Assembly: GCF_038050405.1 (NCBI RefSeq)
Contig: NZ_CP150900.1
Coordinates: 62,001-126,000 of the forward strand
DNA from: Paraburkholderia sp. IMGN_8
Lineage (GTDB): Bacteria; Pseudomonadota; Gammaproteobacteria; Burkholderiales; Burkholderiaceae
Length of the DNA: 64,000 nt
Direction of reading: 5' to 3'
A program made the translations under genes and the position numbers. Every line of letters starts with the position of its first letter. Position 1 is the first letter of the stretch. Under the pieces are notes generated by a model, which was not told the DNA's origin, did not search any database, and was given only the letters and a program-made list of their open reading frames with translations. Shown here piece after piece: positions 25,880-34,405 of this stretch.

Positions 25880-26532
25880 GAAAGCCTCATTAATAACAGT
25901 GGGTCGTCCTGAAACGAGCGCAAGTCTAATGGCGCACAGCGATTATTGCAGCCCCTGCTGTTGCTTTTATTTCGCGAAACGTTTGCTAGTATTCCGCAAA
26001 GAAATCATCGACGTGCATTTTTTATCTCCCGCATGCTTCGTTTGGTGCGGCGTCTCTTGTCCAAGGAGCGTCCATGCAAGCCCTGTATCCGGCTATACCC
26101 CCTTCGTAGGCTAACCGCGAGACTTGAAGGGATTGAGCCGCGCATCTTATGCGTTTTGCATACTTTTCCGTCCGCTTGAGGCTTACGAGCCAGGCAAACT
26201 CGCTCCGGTGATTAAGTCGATTTAATCGAACAAAAATGTAGCGCCCTTTCTTTGTCTTTATTTGCGTATGCAAAGGGATGGGGTCGCCTATAAAAATATT
26301 CCGTTTTTCGCGCAATCGTATGTGTCGTTGCGCGGCATGTCCGACGCCAGGTCAGCGCGAGCGGCTGGCAGCCGGTTCAGCCGAATGCGAATCAGACCCA
26401 GCAACTCGATTCGCTAAAGCAGGGTCATAATCTGGGCAATGCTAGGGCGAGTGGGCAGTTTCTGGGGCGTGGGTTTGGCGGGGGTGGTTGGGGGGCGGTT
26501 CAGGCGGTGAAGTGGCACCGCCCGCAATCCGA
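25880..26532. other. AT-rich intergenic region with a possible gene relic
   Basis: About 650 bp between divergently placed minus-strand genes. It is clearly poorer in GC than its surroundings from 25950 to 26330, which suggests foreign or regulatory DNA. A plus-strand reading frame without a start codon runs from about 26327 to 26590 and has protein-like composition (SGWQPVQPNANQTQQ, then a Gly-rich tail) before entering the methyltransferase gene antisense. It may be the relic of a decayed gene end. No intact gene is seen. Confidence 0.4.
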
Positions 26533-27270
26533 TCAGACGCTCGGGCCGCGCTCGCAGATCGCGTATATGCTCGAGCACAGGTCGGGGTAGACGCGTCCCA
26601 ACTCGAAGCAGCCGTCCAGATACGCCCTGGATATGATGCCGGCCTGTAGCGCGGCGTCGATCTGGAAGTTGGCAAGGCCCTTGAAAAAGATGCCGCCTTC
26701 CGTGACCGGGCGGAGCTTCGCCGCTCGCAGATCCGCCCTCAGCGTGTCGATCGAATAGGTCACTCTATGACCGTGCGCCGCCTCCGCCGCCGTTACTGCC
26801 GCCGGATGATCGATCAGCCCCATGTTGACGGCGATCTGCCGCGATCCCGCGCGTGCATTCGGTGCGGCCACGAACAGGCGTCCGCCCTCGGACAGCCAGC
26901 TAACGATCCGGCTTAACACCTCGACCGGATGATCTAGGTGTTCCAACGTGTGGATCAGGAAAATATTGTCATAGCGCTGCGCCGGCTCGAAGGTCTCGAA
27001 CGTCGAGTGGTGAAATTTGACCGCGCCGTTCACCTTGCCTGACGCAACCGTGATGCAGTCCGCCGATGCCTCGACCACTTCCAGCGCGTCGAAGCGCTGG
27101 GCGACCAGCCGCGTGTAATTGCCCTCAAAGCATCCCAGTTCGAGCGCGTTGCCGCTAGCGAAGAACGGCGCAAATGTCCGAAGCATGTACTCATGCATCA
27201 GATAGTCGAAGTCGTAAGCGTAGCGATGTTCGGGATGGTCCTTCGCTTCCGCGTTGTAGTCTCTGCTCAT
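26533..27270 (-). CDS. Class I SAM-dependent methyltransferase (flagellin-glycan locus)
   Basis: A 245-residue methyltransferase. Motif I is LELGCFEGNYT (about residues 41-51), followed by acidic VVEAS, FHHSTFE, DNIFLIHTLEHLDHP and the post-motif RLFVAAPN. These are SAM-pocket signatures; the acceptor is unknown. A start at GTG 27288 is also open, but the ATG at 27270 has AGGATTG upstream and gives the usual spacing of 4 bp from the dioxygenase gene. Last gene of the seven-gene operon downstream of fliT. An O-methyl group occurs on viosamine-type flagellin glycans in pseudomonads, so a role in that modification is plausible but inferred. Confidence 0.8.
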   Translation of the reverse strand: MSRDYNAEAKDHPEHRYAYDFDYLMHEYMLRTFAPFFASGNALELGCFEGNYTRLVAQRFDALEVVEASADCITVASGKVNGAVKFHHSTFETFEPAQRYDNIFLIHTLEHLDHPVEVLSRIVSWLSEGGRLFVAAPNARAGSRQIAVNMGLIDHPAAVTAAEAAHGHRVTYSIDTLRADLRAAKLRPVTEGGIFFKGLANFQIDAALQAGIISRAYLDGCFELGRVYPDLCSSIYAICERGPSV

Positions 27271-27274
27271 GAAA

Positions 27275-28060
27275 TCAATCCTGTCCACGTTGATAGAAAC
27301 GCCGTTCGACCGGAACGTAAAACTCGTCGAGCGACTCGGGCACCCGGGCGTTGAAGCCTAGTACCTGGCGCATCCACGCATTACATCGATCGAGACTGCC
27401 GTAGCCGAACAGCCGGGCGTAGTCGAGCTGCGGTTTAAAGAAGGGGCTGGTGAAGGTCAATGTCAAAGCGCGCCTTGGCGCGTTGGTGGCATTGCGGCCA
27501 GTTGCGTGCCACATCCGCGAATCGAACAGCAACACCGAGCCACGCTCGCCAGTGGCACGCGATGCCTGGGCGTAAAACGTTTCGTCGTCGGGCTGCTTCG
27601 CGATGTTTTGCGAGTGCGAAAGGATATGTGTCGCGCCGTTGTCCAGCGTGAAATCGTCGAGCATCACCAACGCATTCAGCATGAAGCGCCGCGTGTCGGA
27701 GCCGAAACGGATATCGCGGTGTACGTTCTGCACGTAGGAGCGCGAGTCGCGCTCGTTGATTACGCCGCCGTACGAATTGAGGACAAAGTTGCCGTCGAAG
27801 AATCGTTTGAAAACCGGCTCCAGGACTGAGAGCTCCGTCAGCAGTTCGACATAACACTCGCTATCCATCAACAGGTGATGCAAGGTGCCGGCGCTGTTTT
27901 CCTGCACGCCATTGCGTTGCCGGATCTCGTCGCGCAACTTGAGGGAGGGGGCTAGTGCCTCGACCAGCGAGTCTATCAAATCGGTGCGAATCAGCTGGGG
28001 AAGGATGGTCCAGCCTGCCGTTGCAAGCGCAGTGTCGTGTCGGGCATCAATCGTATTCAT
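27275..28060 (-). CDS. Phytanoyl-CoA dioxygenase (PhyH) family protein
   Basis: A 261-residue Fe(II)/2-oxoglutarate oxygenase-like protein. The iron-binding HxD is His-Arg-Asp in QNVHRDIRFG (about residues 115-122), with the distal histidine in SRMWHATGRN and the 2-oxoglutarate arginine in RRALTLTF. These are the expected facial-triad residues, so it should be active. Such enzymes hydroxylate small molecules, sugars or acyl groups. It sits 34 bp after the acetyltransferase and 4 bp before the methyltransferase. A role in decorating the flagellin sugar or its acyl group is inferred from position. Confidence 0.82.
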   Translation of the reverse strand: MNTIDARHDTALATAGWTILPQLIRTDLIDSLVEALAPSLKLRDEIRQRNGVQENSAGTLHHLLMDSECYVELLTELSVLEPVFKRFFDGNFVLNSYGGVINERDSRSYVQNVHRDIRFGSDTRRFMLNALVMLDDFTLDNGATHILSHSQNIAKQPDDETFYAQASRATGERGSVLLFDSRMWHATGRNATNAPRRALTLTFTSPFFKPQLDYARLFGYGSLDRCNAWMRQVLGFNARVPESLDEFYVPVERRFYQRGQD

Positions 28061-28094
28061 GAATGGGGCGAGGCAACGGGAAAGGGTGAATGGC

Positions 28095-28619
28095 TCAGAA
28101 CCGATCAGCAGCGAGCATGGCCATCGGAACGACGTCGACGTAGTGCCCGGCTTTGAACGCCGCCTGCCGCATCAGGCCCTCGGCGCGAAAACCCACTTTT
28201 TCGTAGAGCGCAATGGCGCGCGCATTGGACGAGAGTACGGTCAACGAAACACGGTGCAGATTGAGGTCGCTGAATGCATGCTCTAGCGTCAAGCGTGTTG
28301 CGGCCTCGCCGATCCCCTGGCCGCGCGCCGACTCTGCGCCGATCTGGATCGAGAACTCCGCGCATCGGTTCACCCAGTCGATTCCCAGCAGATACGTCAC
28401 GCCAATCACTTCCTGAGTAGACGCCAGGCACACCGCGAGACGAACGTTACTCGCGCGGGAACCGAGATAGCTATCGAACCATTTGCCGTCGATCTCGGGG
28501 CCCACATGCCGGAAGGCACCGCCGAGAAGACTTACCAGCGCCTGATCGGCGCGCCATGCATTGATGGTCGGAAGGTCGCCGCGTTCGATCTCACGTAGGA
28601 ATATCTTGTCGTTGATCAT
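28095..28619 (-). CDS. GNAT-family N-acetyltransferase
   Basis: A 174-residue RimJ/RimL-type acetyltransferase. The acetyl-CoA pyrophosphate loop is GAESARGQGIGEAA (about residues 93-106), preceded by CAEFSIQIG and followed by LHRVSLTVLSSNARAIALYEKVGF, the typical motif A to motif B run. It would acylate an amino group, most simply the 4-amino group of a dTDP-4-amino-4,6-dideoxy sugar made by the VioA-like enzyme. Its ATG overlaps the stop of the DegT-like gene (ATGA), so the two are coupled. Substrate is inferred from context. Confidence 0.83.
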   Translation of the reverse strand: MINDKIFLREIERGDLPTINAWRADQALVSLLGGAFRHVGPEIDGKWFDSYLGSRASNVRLAVCLASTQEVIGVTYLLGIDWVNRCAEFSIQIGAESARGQGIGEAATRLTLEHAFSDLNLHRVSLTVLSSNARAIALYEKVGFRAEGLMRQAAFKAGHYVDVVPMAMLAADRF

Positions 28620-29593
28620 CCGAGTCGGTCCAGTAAGCGTTGCACTATCGGCGCCAGATCATCGCGCGTGAGCCGCTGATCGCACGGTAAGAAAAGCGTC
28701 GAGGCAGGAAGATCGCGTTCGAACTCCGGCACCCCTTCGGCGGTCTCGACGTCCGGCCAGTAGCCGGGCGTGTAGACGCGTTGCACCCGAAGTGCTTCGC
28801 GAAGTCCTGAGGGTGCGCCGAAATAGGGGTAGCAAAGCGGCACGGCACCTTCGCTATGGTGAAACCTGAAGCGGTTGTGGCGCTGCAGCTTCTGGTGCAA
28901 GAAGGCAAAGTTCGCCACTCGCCTTGCGCGCACGGCGTCGTAGTCGACGCTCGCGAGCATGCGCTGTGTCAGTCGCGACATCTGCAACGGCTCCTGATTT
29001 TTCAGGCTTTCTTCAGCTGCCGCGTAGTCTGCGTAACCTGCCTCCGCATCTTGCGCCAGTCGGCTCAACAGATGCGTGCAGCGTTGTACCGAGGCATGGT
29101 CGATCGAATTCGGCATATCAACCGGCTGCTGCGTGATGAGATACCCACCATCCGGCACACCGAGGAATTTGCGCGGTGAGTACAGCGTCGCCAGGCAATC
29201 GCGTGGCTGCGCGAACAATGCCTGGGCATTGTCGATCACGACGCGCTCGCGCGGAAACCGGTTGAGCACGTCGTCGACCTGGCGCTCGCACAGGCCAAAG
29301 TAATTCACGTAGACAAGCCACTCACCCTGCGCGAGGTCGACGGATTGCACGCGCAAATCCGAGTCGAGCCGATAGCGTTTGACCGGTGTGCCGGCCATGC
29401 GCAGCGGCTCGATCATGGCATCGCAGATGTACCAGGGTATCCAGACAGCCGTGGGGCGCAGCGAGCGAAGCATGGCTAAGAACGCTGCTCGCGACGACTG
29501 AAAACACAGCGCGCCGTCGTGAAGGGGCGACCCGGCCTGTGGCAGTTCCAGCTCGAAATATCCGCCGATTGCACGCGACTCGTCGGCGTTCAT
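28616..29593 (-). CDS. DegT/DnrJ/EryC1-like PLP protein, divergent
   Basis: A 325-residue protein related to sugar aminotransferases of the DegT fold but atypical. It has ALCFQSSRAAFLAMLRSL, IPWYICDAMIEPL, YVNYFGLC and the motif VVIDNAQALF (the usual Asp-x-(A/N)-x-(A/S)), followed by SPRKFLGVPDGGYL with a candidate PLP lysine in RKF. It lacks the usual N-terminal substrate loop and is somewhat short. The ATG at 29593 forms an ATGA overlap with WbqC and is chosen over the ATG six codons earlier. It could transfer an amino group or, if degenerate, a different reaction. Within the locus it is the second PLP-fold protein. Confidence 0.68.
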   Translation of the reverse strand: MNADESRAIGGYFELELPQAGSPLHDGALCFQSSRAAFLAMLRSLRPTAVWIPWYICDAMIEPLRMAGTPVKRYRLDSDLRVQSVDLAQGEWLVYVNYFGLCERQVDDVLNRFPRERVVIDNAQALFAQPRDCLATLYSPRKFLGVPDGGYLITQQPVDMPNSIDHASVQRCTHLLSRLAQDAEAGYADYAAAEESLKNQEPLQMSRLTQRMLASVDYDAVRARRVANFAFLHQKLQRHNRFRFHHSEGAVPLCYPYFGAPSGLREALRVQRVYTPGYWPDVETAEGVPEFERDLPASTLFLPCDQRLTRDDLAPIVQRLLDRLG

Positions 29594-30288
29594 GCGGTCA
29601 CCTGCACGCAAAGCATGTCTCTAACGCAGTCTTTGCTGTTGAACATCAGCACGTCGAGAATCGATAAAGCCGGGTGGAATGCATCGTCGAATTGCGAGTA
29701 CGGACAGAGGTTTGGCTCGATGAAGGCGAGCTCGACGCCGCGCGCAGAGAACGCTTTGCTGTCGTAAAGTGCCCGGCCGCCCGGCAGGTTCAGATAGATG
29801 CGCGCTTGCTCCTTCGCGCAGATGTCGATCACCCGGGCCGCGCCTTTGAGTTGCGCATTGCTGTATGTTGCCGAGGTAGCGACGAACTCGGTGTCGATCT
29901 CCAGGTACTTACAGATTTCCACGACGGTGTGCGACGCAAGCAGCGAGATATGCTCAAAAGGCGCCGACAGAATCTGCTGGACCAGTTCACTGATACGTAG
30001 ATAGTGGGGCGCTTTCGCATACGCGTGGCGAATCGATTCGAGCAGCTTACGGAGCCAATGCTCGCGCGGCTGGATCAATACCTCGTTGATCTTAAGCGAA
30101 GGGCTTGCTCCGGCAAGCGGCACAGTCACATACCGGACCTCTGAGCCCAGCAACATTCGGTTGCGGTTGATCCAGCCGTTCTTGATAAAGTTCACGTCGT
30201 CGTAAAAGACGAACTTGTCGACTGCGGCCGCCAGCTGGAAATATCCGATATACGGAAACAAGTAGGGCTGCATGATCGCGAGCTTCAT
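29590..30288 (-). CDS. WbqC-family protein
   Basis: A 232-residue protein of the WbqC family, found in O-antigen, exopolysaccharide and flagellin sugar loci. The hallmark N-terminus KLAIMQPYLFPYIGYFQL is followed by FVFYDDVNFIKNGWINRN. The C-terminal half has EFVATSATYS and IEPNLCPYSQFDDAFHPALSILDVLMFN, all highly typical. The biochemical role of WbqC proteins is poorly known to me; they often accompany sugar-modification genes and may act in acyl or amino transfer. The ATG at 30288 is chosen at the family N-terminus. It lies 5 bp after vioA and overlaps the DegT-like gene. Confidence 0.85.
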   Translation of the reverse strand: MKLAIMQPYLFPYIGYFQLAAAVDKFVFYDDVNFIKNGWINRNRMLLGSEVRYVTVPLAGASPSLKINEVLIQPREHWLRKLLESIRHAYAKAPHYLRISELVQQILSAPFEHISLLASHTVVEICKYLEIDTEFVATSATYSNAQLKGAARVIDICAKEQARIYLNLPGGRALYDSKAFSARGVELAFIEPNLCPYSQFDDAFHPALSILDVLMFNSKDCVRDMLCVQVTA

Positions 30289-30293
30289 GACGG

Positions 30294-31439
30294 TCAGCAA
30301 TCCGCGATGAGTCCGATGATGCGATCGAGCATGTTGTCCGTCAGCGCCGGGAAAATCGGCAGACACAACACCTGCTGCGCGGCGGCATGCGCGACCGGCA
30401 GGTTTTCGCGGCGCGCGGACGGCAGGCCACGATAGATCGGAAAGTCCGAGATCAGCGGGTAGAAATAGCGGCGTGCGTAGATGTCGTGGTCCCGAAATTT
30501 CTGATACAGCGCGTCACGGCTGATCGGATATTCCGGACCGACGAGAATCGGAAAGTACGAGTGGTTCGCCACTTTTTCGCCCGCTTTCGGCAGGCAACGG
30601 ATGCCTGGCACGTCGCGCAGCCGTTCGCGATAGATCGCGTCGATCTGCGCGCGCCGTGCCAGCGCTTCGTCAATATGCTGCAATTGCAACAGCCCGAATG
30701 CCGCGTTGATTTCGCTCATCTTGCCGTTGATGCCGGACGCAACCACTGTCACTTCGTCGACAAAACCGAAGTTCTTCAGATGATCGATGCGCTGCTTCGT
30801 CTTCGCGTCCTGGCAGATGATCGCGCCGCCTTCGAATGTGTTGAAGACCTTGGTCGCGTGAAAGCTCAGCACTGCGAGGTCGCCGTGTTCGAGTACGCTG
30901 CCGGCTTCGGTTTGCACGCCGAAAGCATGTGCCGCGTCGTAAATCACCTTCAGGTTGTAGTTATCCGCGATCTTCTGGATCGCTTCGACGTCGCATGGCT
31001 TACCGTAGCAATGCACCGGCATGATCGCGGTGGTTTGCGGCGTAATCGCCGCCTCGATCTTGGCAGGGTCGAGGTTCAGCGTCGTCGGATCGACATCGAC
31101 GAATACGGGCTTGATACCGTTCCAGACCAGCGAGTGCGCAGTCGCAACGAACGAATATGGCGTCGTGATCACTTCACCGGTCACGCGCAGCGCCTGTAGC
31201 GCGGTGAGCAGCGCCAGCGTGCCGTTGGTGAACAGCGCCAGATGGCGCACGCCGAGGTACTTGCACAGGGCCGCTTCGAACTGTTGGTGAAACGGGCCAC
31301 CATTGGTCAGGACTTTGCTATCCCAGATCTGCCGAAGATAAGGAATGAATTCTTCGAGCGGCGCGAGATGCGGCTGGGTGACGTAGATGCGCTCATCGGT
31401 CTGCGACTCGACGGCGCCAAGCGGTAAGGCTGCGTTCAC
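30294..31439 (-). CDS. VioA-like dTDP-4-amino-4,6-dideoxyglucose transaminase
   Basis: A 381-residue DegT-family sugar aminotransferase. The stretch YVTQPHLAPLEEFIPYLRQIWDSKVLTNGGPFHQQFE and the run EVITTPYSFVATAHSLVWNGIKPVFVDVDP are characteristic of the viosamine transaminase VioA. The PLP lysine is in SFHATKVFNTFEGG, with AIYDAAHAFG-type upstream Asp in VIYDAAHAFG. It would aminate dTDP-4-keto-6-deoxyglucose at C4. The GTG start at 31439 overlaps the stop of the glycosyltransferase gene (GTGA). No rmlA or rmlB is present nearby, so the nucleotide sugar must come from elsewhere in the genome. Confidence 0.82.
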   Translation of the reverse strand: MNAALPLGAVESQTDERIYVTQPHLAPLEEFIPYLRQIWDSKVLTNGGPFHQQFEAALCKYLGVRHLALFTNGTLALLTALQALRVTGEVITTPYSFVATAHSLVWNGIKPVFVDVDPTTLNLDPAKIEAAITPQTTAIMPVHCYGKPCDVEAIQKIADNYNLKVIYDAAHAFGVQTEAGSVLEHGDLAVLSFHATKVFNTFEGGAIICQDAKTKQRIDHLKNFGFVDEVTVVASGINGKMSEINAAFGLLQLQHIDEALARRAQIDAIYRERLRDVPGIRCLPKAGEKVANHSYFPILVGPEYPISRDALYQKFRDHDIYARRYFYPLISDFPIYRGLPSARRENLPVAHAAAQQVLCLPIFPALTDNMLDRIIGLIADC

Positions 31440-33829
31440 TTGTTTTCCCCTGTTTCGGAGGGTGCGGTCGCATCGGCTGCGCCGCCAGTAGCGTCCTCTG
31501 CCGACACGCCGAAGGCAATGGCCGGTTGGCCGTCGCACCAGCGTTGCCACATGATCCGCAAGGCGCGCGACAGGCCCGCGGCCACCACCTCGGGCCGGAA
31601 TGCCGCCGATGCCAGGCAGCGCTCGCGCAAGCCGGTCCGAAGCGCCGCGAGCGCAGCAATGTCGGAGGACAGCGCGACGCCTTTAGCGACGAAGTCTGCC
31701 TTATCCGTTGCAAGGAAATCTTGCAGTCCGACGTGGGACATCCAGGTCGCGCCGGCTCGGCTCGGCAGTGTGTCGCCGGCGATCGTCAGTGTCGGCACGC
31801 CCATCCACAGCGAGTTCAGGACCGTGGTCGAACCCGTGTACGGGAACGTATCGAGGCAGATATCGACGTGGAAATGCTGTTGCAGGTAGACCGGAATTAT
31901 CGTGCGCGGGCGGAACGTCAAGCGGTCGCGCGTGATGCCTTCCTTGGCGAACCAGTCGGTGAACACCTTTTCATCTTCAGGCGTGGTAATCGAGCCGACC
32001 AGCATCCGCGACGATGGCACCGCGCGCAGCAGTTCCGCCCACAACGCGATCACGTCGGGGCGCAGCTTATTGAGGCGGTTGAAACTGCCAAACGTGATAT
32101 AGCCGTTGTGCATGGCCGGCAGAATGTTGACCGGCGGTGAGTTTTTCTCAGGCTGGAATGCGGCGCTCGACGGCAGATGGACGATCTTTTCCGTGAACTG
32201 GCGTTCGATCAGTCCAAACGGCACCGCGAATTGGTCCGCGAAGTAGTAGTCCATCGCGCTCAGGCCGCTGGTTGCCGGGTAGCCTATCCAGCTCACTTGA
32301 ACCGGGGCCGGTTTGCGGGCGAACGTCAGAAGGCGGTTCCGGCCGGTGTGACCCGACAGGTCGAACAGAATGTCGATCCGATCATCGCGGATCCGGTTGG
32401 CCAGTTGCGCGTCCGGCAGACCGGTGATCTGCTGCCACTGAGTCGCGAACCCGCGCATGACCTCCGTCCGGTCGTCTTCGAGGTTGTGGTTGTTGTATAC
32501 ATGAAGGGACAGACTCGCATCCTTCGCGAGGTGCTCCATGATCGGCATCAGGTAAGACGACACCGCGTGCCGGAACAGGTCGCCGGATACGAGGCCGATT
32601 TTCAGCTGACGCGTCGGGTTGCGGTTGTTCGCGTGATGTGGCCACTGCGCGCGCACCGGCGCTTCGTGGGTTTCGGCGAATTTGAGGTGCTCGGTCAGCA
32701 ACGTCTCGGGTTCGATCTCGGGATTGTGCGTCAATGTGAATAGAAGGTTGTTGTGCGAGACCTGGTCCGTCGGGGTGACTTCGAGCGCCCGGCGGAAGCA
32801 CTGCTCGGCTTCCTGCACAAATCCCAGATCGAGCAGCAGTACCCCGAGGGAGCTATGCACGATGGACAAATCCGGCGTCAGTTCAACTGCACGGCGGCTA
32901 TGGGCGACTCCATCAGAGACACGGCCTTGCGCCACCAGCGTCATGCCAAGAATACGATGCCCTTCTGCGTGCTCCGGGTTGATAGCGATCATGGCTCGGC
33001 ATACCTGTTCGGCCTCGGCATATCGAGACCTGAGGCGTAGCGTATCGGCCAGCAACATCTGACATTCCAGGTCATCCGGCAGTAATTCGGCGGCTTTACG
33101 CAACGGCTCCACTGCATCGCCGTATTGACCGTGACGGTGCAGCGCGATGCCTAGCCAGCGCCAGGCAAAATTGTCCGTGGGATAACGCTGCGTGAGCGTG
33201 CGTGTATGCTTGATTGCTTCCACGACGCGACCGCTGTTATACAGTGATGTCAAACGACTTCTGTCCTGCGGAGTGACCTTGCGTCGTGCGGTGATGCTGG
33301 TCTTGCCGGTTTCCACCGCGTATTCCCCGAGTGCAGCCGGAGGTTCTGTGCCTGTTTGTTCGTTTACTGGTGGTGTCGTGGAATCCACAGGCACGGCGAA
33401 CGTCTGAATAACGCTCTCCGGACTCGCCATTCGGGCGATCAGGCCGTCAACCGCCTGCCCGTTGAGACCTTGCTGCTGCCCCATTTCAAGCGCAAGCCAA
33501 GCGGCGGGCGTCTGGCCGGCGTCGATCAGCGCGTTGATATAGGCGACCCAGTATTGACCGTTGTGTGGCGCAATACCGAGCACCAGTTCGAAGTGCGGCA
33601 GCGCCTCGGCTGGCCGTGAGGTTTGTACGCGCAGCACACCGAGGTTGTAGTTCACGTCCGGATGCGCGGGCTTCGCTTCAAGGATCGCCTGGTACAGCGC
33701 TTCGGCGTCGTCGAGTTCCCCCTTGTGATGGTGCTCCAGCGCGGTTTGCAAAACGAGCGCAATGTCTTGCTCGAGTTGTTGTTCGGGCGTCAAGGGCTCA
33801 GCGGTCGGCTGGTCGTACAGGAGAGTCAT
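31436..33829 (-). CDS. TPR-containing O-GlcNAc-transferase-like flagellin glycosyltransferase
   Basis: A 797-residue soluble protein with N-terminal TPR repeats (about residues 25-115 and 225-375, with the spacing of 34-residue units such as NYNLGVLRVQTSRPAEALPHF) and a C-terminal GT41 catalytic region related to eukaryotic O-GlcNAc transferase/SPINDLY. Catalytic-region landmarks are KIGLVSGDLFRHAV, FDLSGHTGRNRL, PVQVSWIGYPATSG, ITFGSFNRLNKLRPDV, FHVDICLDTFPYTGSTT and LPSRAGATW. The same layout and position beside fliT-fliD-fliC occur in the flagellin glycosyltransferase FlmQ of Burkholderia cenocepacia, from recollection. First gene of the sugar operon; likely attaches the modified sugar to flagellin Ser/Thr. 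Confidence 0.86.
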   Translation of the reverse strand: MTLLYDQPTAEPLTPEQQLEQDIALVLQTALEHHHKGELDDAEALYQAILEAKPAHPDVNYNLGVLRVQTSRPAEALPHFELVLGIAPHNGQYWVAYINALIDAGQTPAAWLALEMGQQQGLNGQAVDGLIARMASPESVIQTFAVPVDSTTPPVNEQTGTEPPAALGEYAVETGKTSITARRKVTPQDRSRLTSLYNSGRVVEAIKHTRTLTQRYPTDNFAWRWLGIALHRHGQYGDAVEPLRKAAELLPDDLECQMLLADTLRLRSRYAEAEQVCRAMIAINPEHAEGHRILGMTLVAQGRVSDGVAHSRRAVELTPDLSIVHSSLGVLLLDLGFVQEAEQCFRRALEVTPTDQVSHNNLLFTLTHNPEIEPETLLTEHLKFAETHEAPVRAQWPHHANNRNPTRQLKIGLVSGDLFRHAVSSYLMPIMEHLAKDASLSLHVYNNHNLEDDRTEVMRGFATQWQQITGLPDAQLANRIRDDRIDILFDLSGHTGRNRLLTFARKPAPVQVSWIGYPATSGLSAMDYYFADQFAVPFGLIERQFTEKIVHLPSSAAFQPEKNSPPVNILPAMHNGYITFGSFNRLNKLRPDVIALWAELLRAVPSSRMLVGSITTPEDEKVFTDWFAKEGITRDRLTFRPRTIIPVYLQQHFHVDICLDTFPYTGSTTVLNSLWMGVPTLTIAGDTLPSRAGATWMSHVGLQDFLATDKADFVAKGVALSSDIAALAALRTGLRERCLASAAFRPEVVAAGLSRALRIMWQRWCDGQPAIAFGVSAEDATGGAADATAPSETGENK

Positions 33830-33956
33830 GGTCTCAGCACAAAATGGTCTATGAGGGAAATTGTGCGACGAGGCATGGCTTTCCGATGCGCGGAGATGAC
33901 GGTAAAAAAGCCGCCTGTTTGGCGTATGGGCAGGGGGAGCGGAAAGCCGGACGGCA

Positions 33957-33982
33957 AGAAAAAAGCCCGCACGAGGCGGGCT
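33957..33982 (-). terminator. Rho-independent terminator after fliT
   Basis: AGCCCGC/GCGGGCT stem with a 5-nt loop, followed on the minus strand by six Ts. It separates fliT from the glycosyltransferase operon, whose promoter must therefore lie within about 130 bp (33830-33956). A second, weaker T-run hairpin (about 33904-33923) is inside that gap. Confidence 0.85.
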
Positions 33983-34086
33983 GAGGGAACGAGCGCACTT
34001 GGCTTCAGCGCGTGGTTCTTATTGTCTGGTCATGCGGCTCGGTCCAGTTTTTCTGCCAGGCAGCAGCGGCCGGGCTTTGACGCCGG

Positions 34087-34401
34087 TTACAGGCGTGCGA
34101 CACGCTGATATTCGCCGGCGGCCCTGGTGCGCCCGATCGCCACCTCGAACTCAATGTGCAGTTCGTTTTGGGTGGTTTGCGCATCGGCGAGAAGCGCCTC
34201 ATCGATCGCCTGGATCCGGCGGATCATGTCGAGCGCGGCCGGCTCCTGATTCGCGGTCAGCGACATCAGCAGCGGCGAGCGCGCTTCGGTCAGTCGCGCC
34301 GCTTCCGGCCAGTCGGCAAGCGAGGCCGCCTGCTCGATCGCGTGGGTCATCGACAGCAGACGTTCGACCAACTCCGTCTGGGTCATTTCGGTCGCGTTCA
34401 T
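34087..34401 (-). CDS. fliT: FliT-like flagellar chaperone
   Basis: A 104-residue, mostly helical protein. The pattern ELVERLLSMTHAIEQAASLADWPEAARL with LTANQEPAALDMIRRIQAIDEALL resembles FliT, the export chaperone of the filament cap FliD and a regulator of FlhDC in enterobacteria. Short FliT proteins vary, so part of the assignment rests on its place directly behind fliD (4 bp gap) in the fliC-fliD-fliT order. It ends at a clear terminator. No strong RBS (AACGCGACCGAA) is visible; coupling to fliD is likely. Confidence 0.7.
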   Translation of the reverse strand: MNATEMTQTELVERLLSMTHAIEQAASLADWPEAARLTEARSPLLMSLTANQEPAALDMIRRIQAIDEALLADAQTTQNELHIEFEVAIGRTRAAGEYQRVARL

Positions 34402-34405
34402 TTAT

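Noticed and set aside
26022..26315. A 97-codon minus-strand frame in the AT-rich region
   Set aside because: No Shine-Dalgarno and no domain pattern; probably chance in low-GC DNA.
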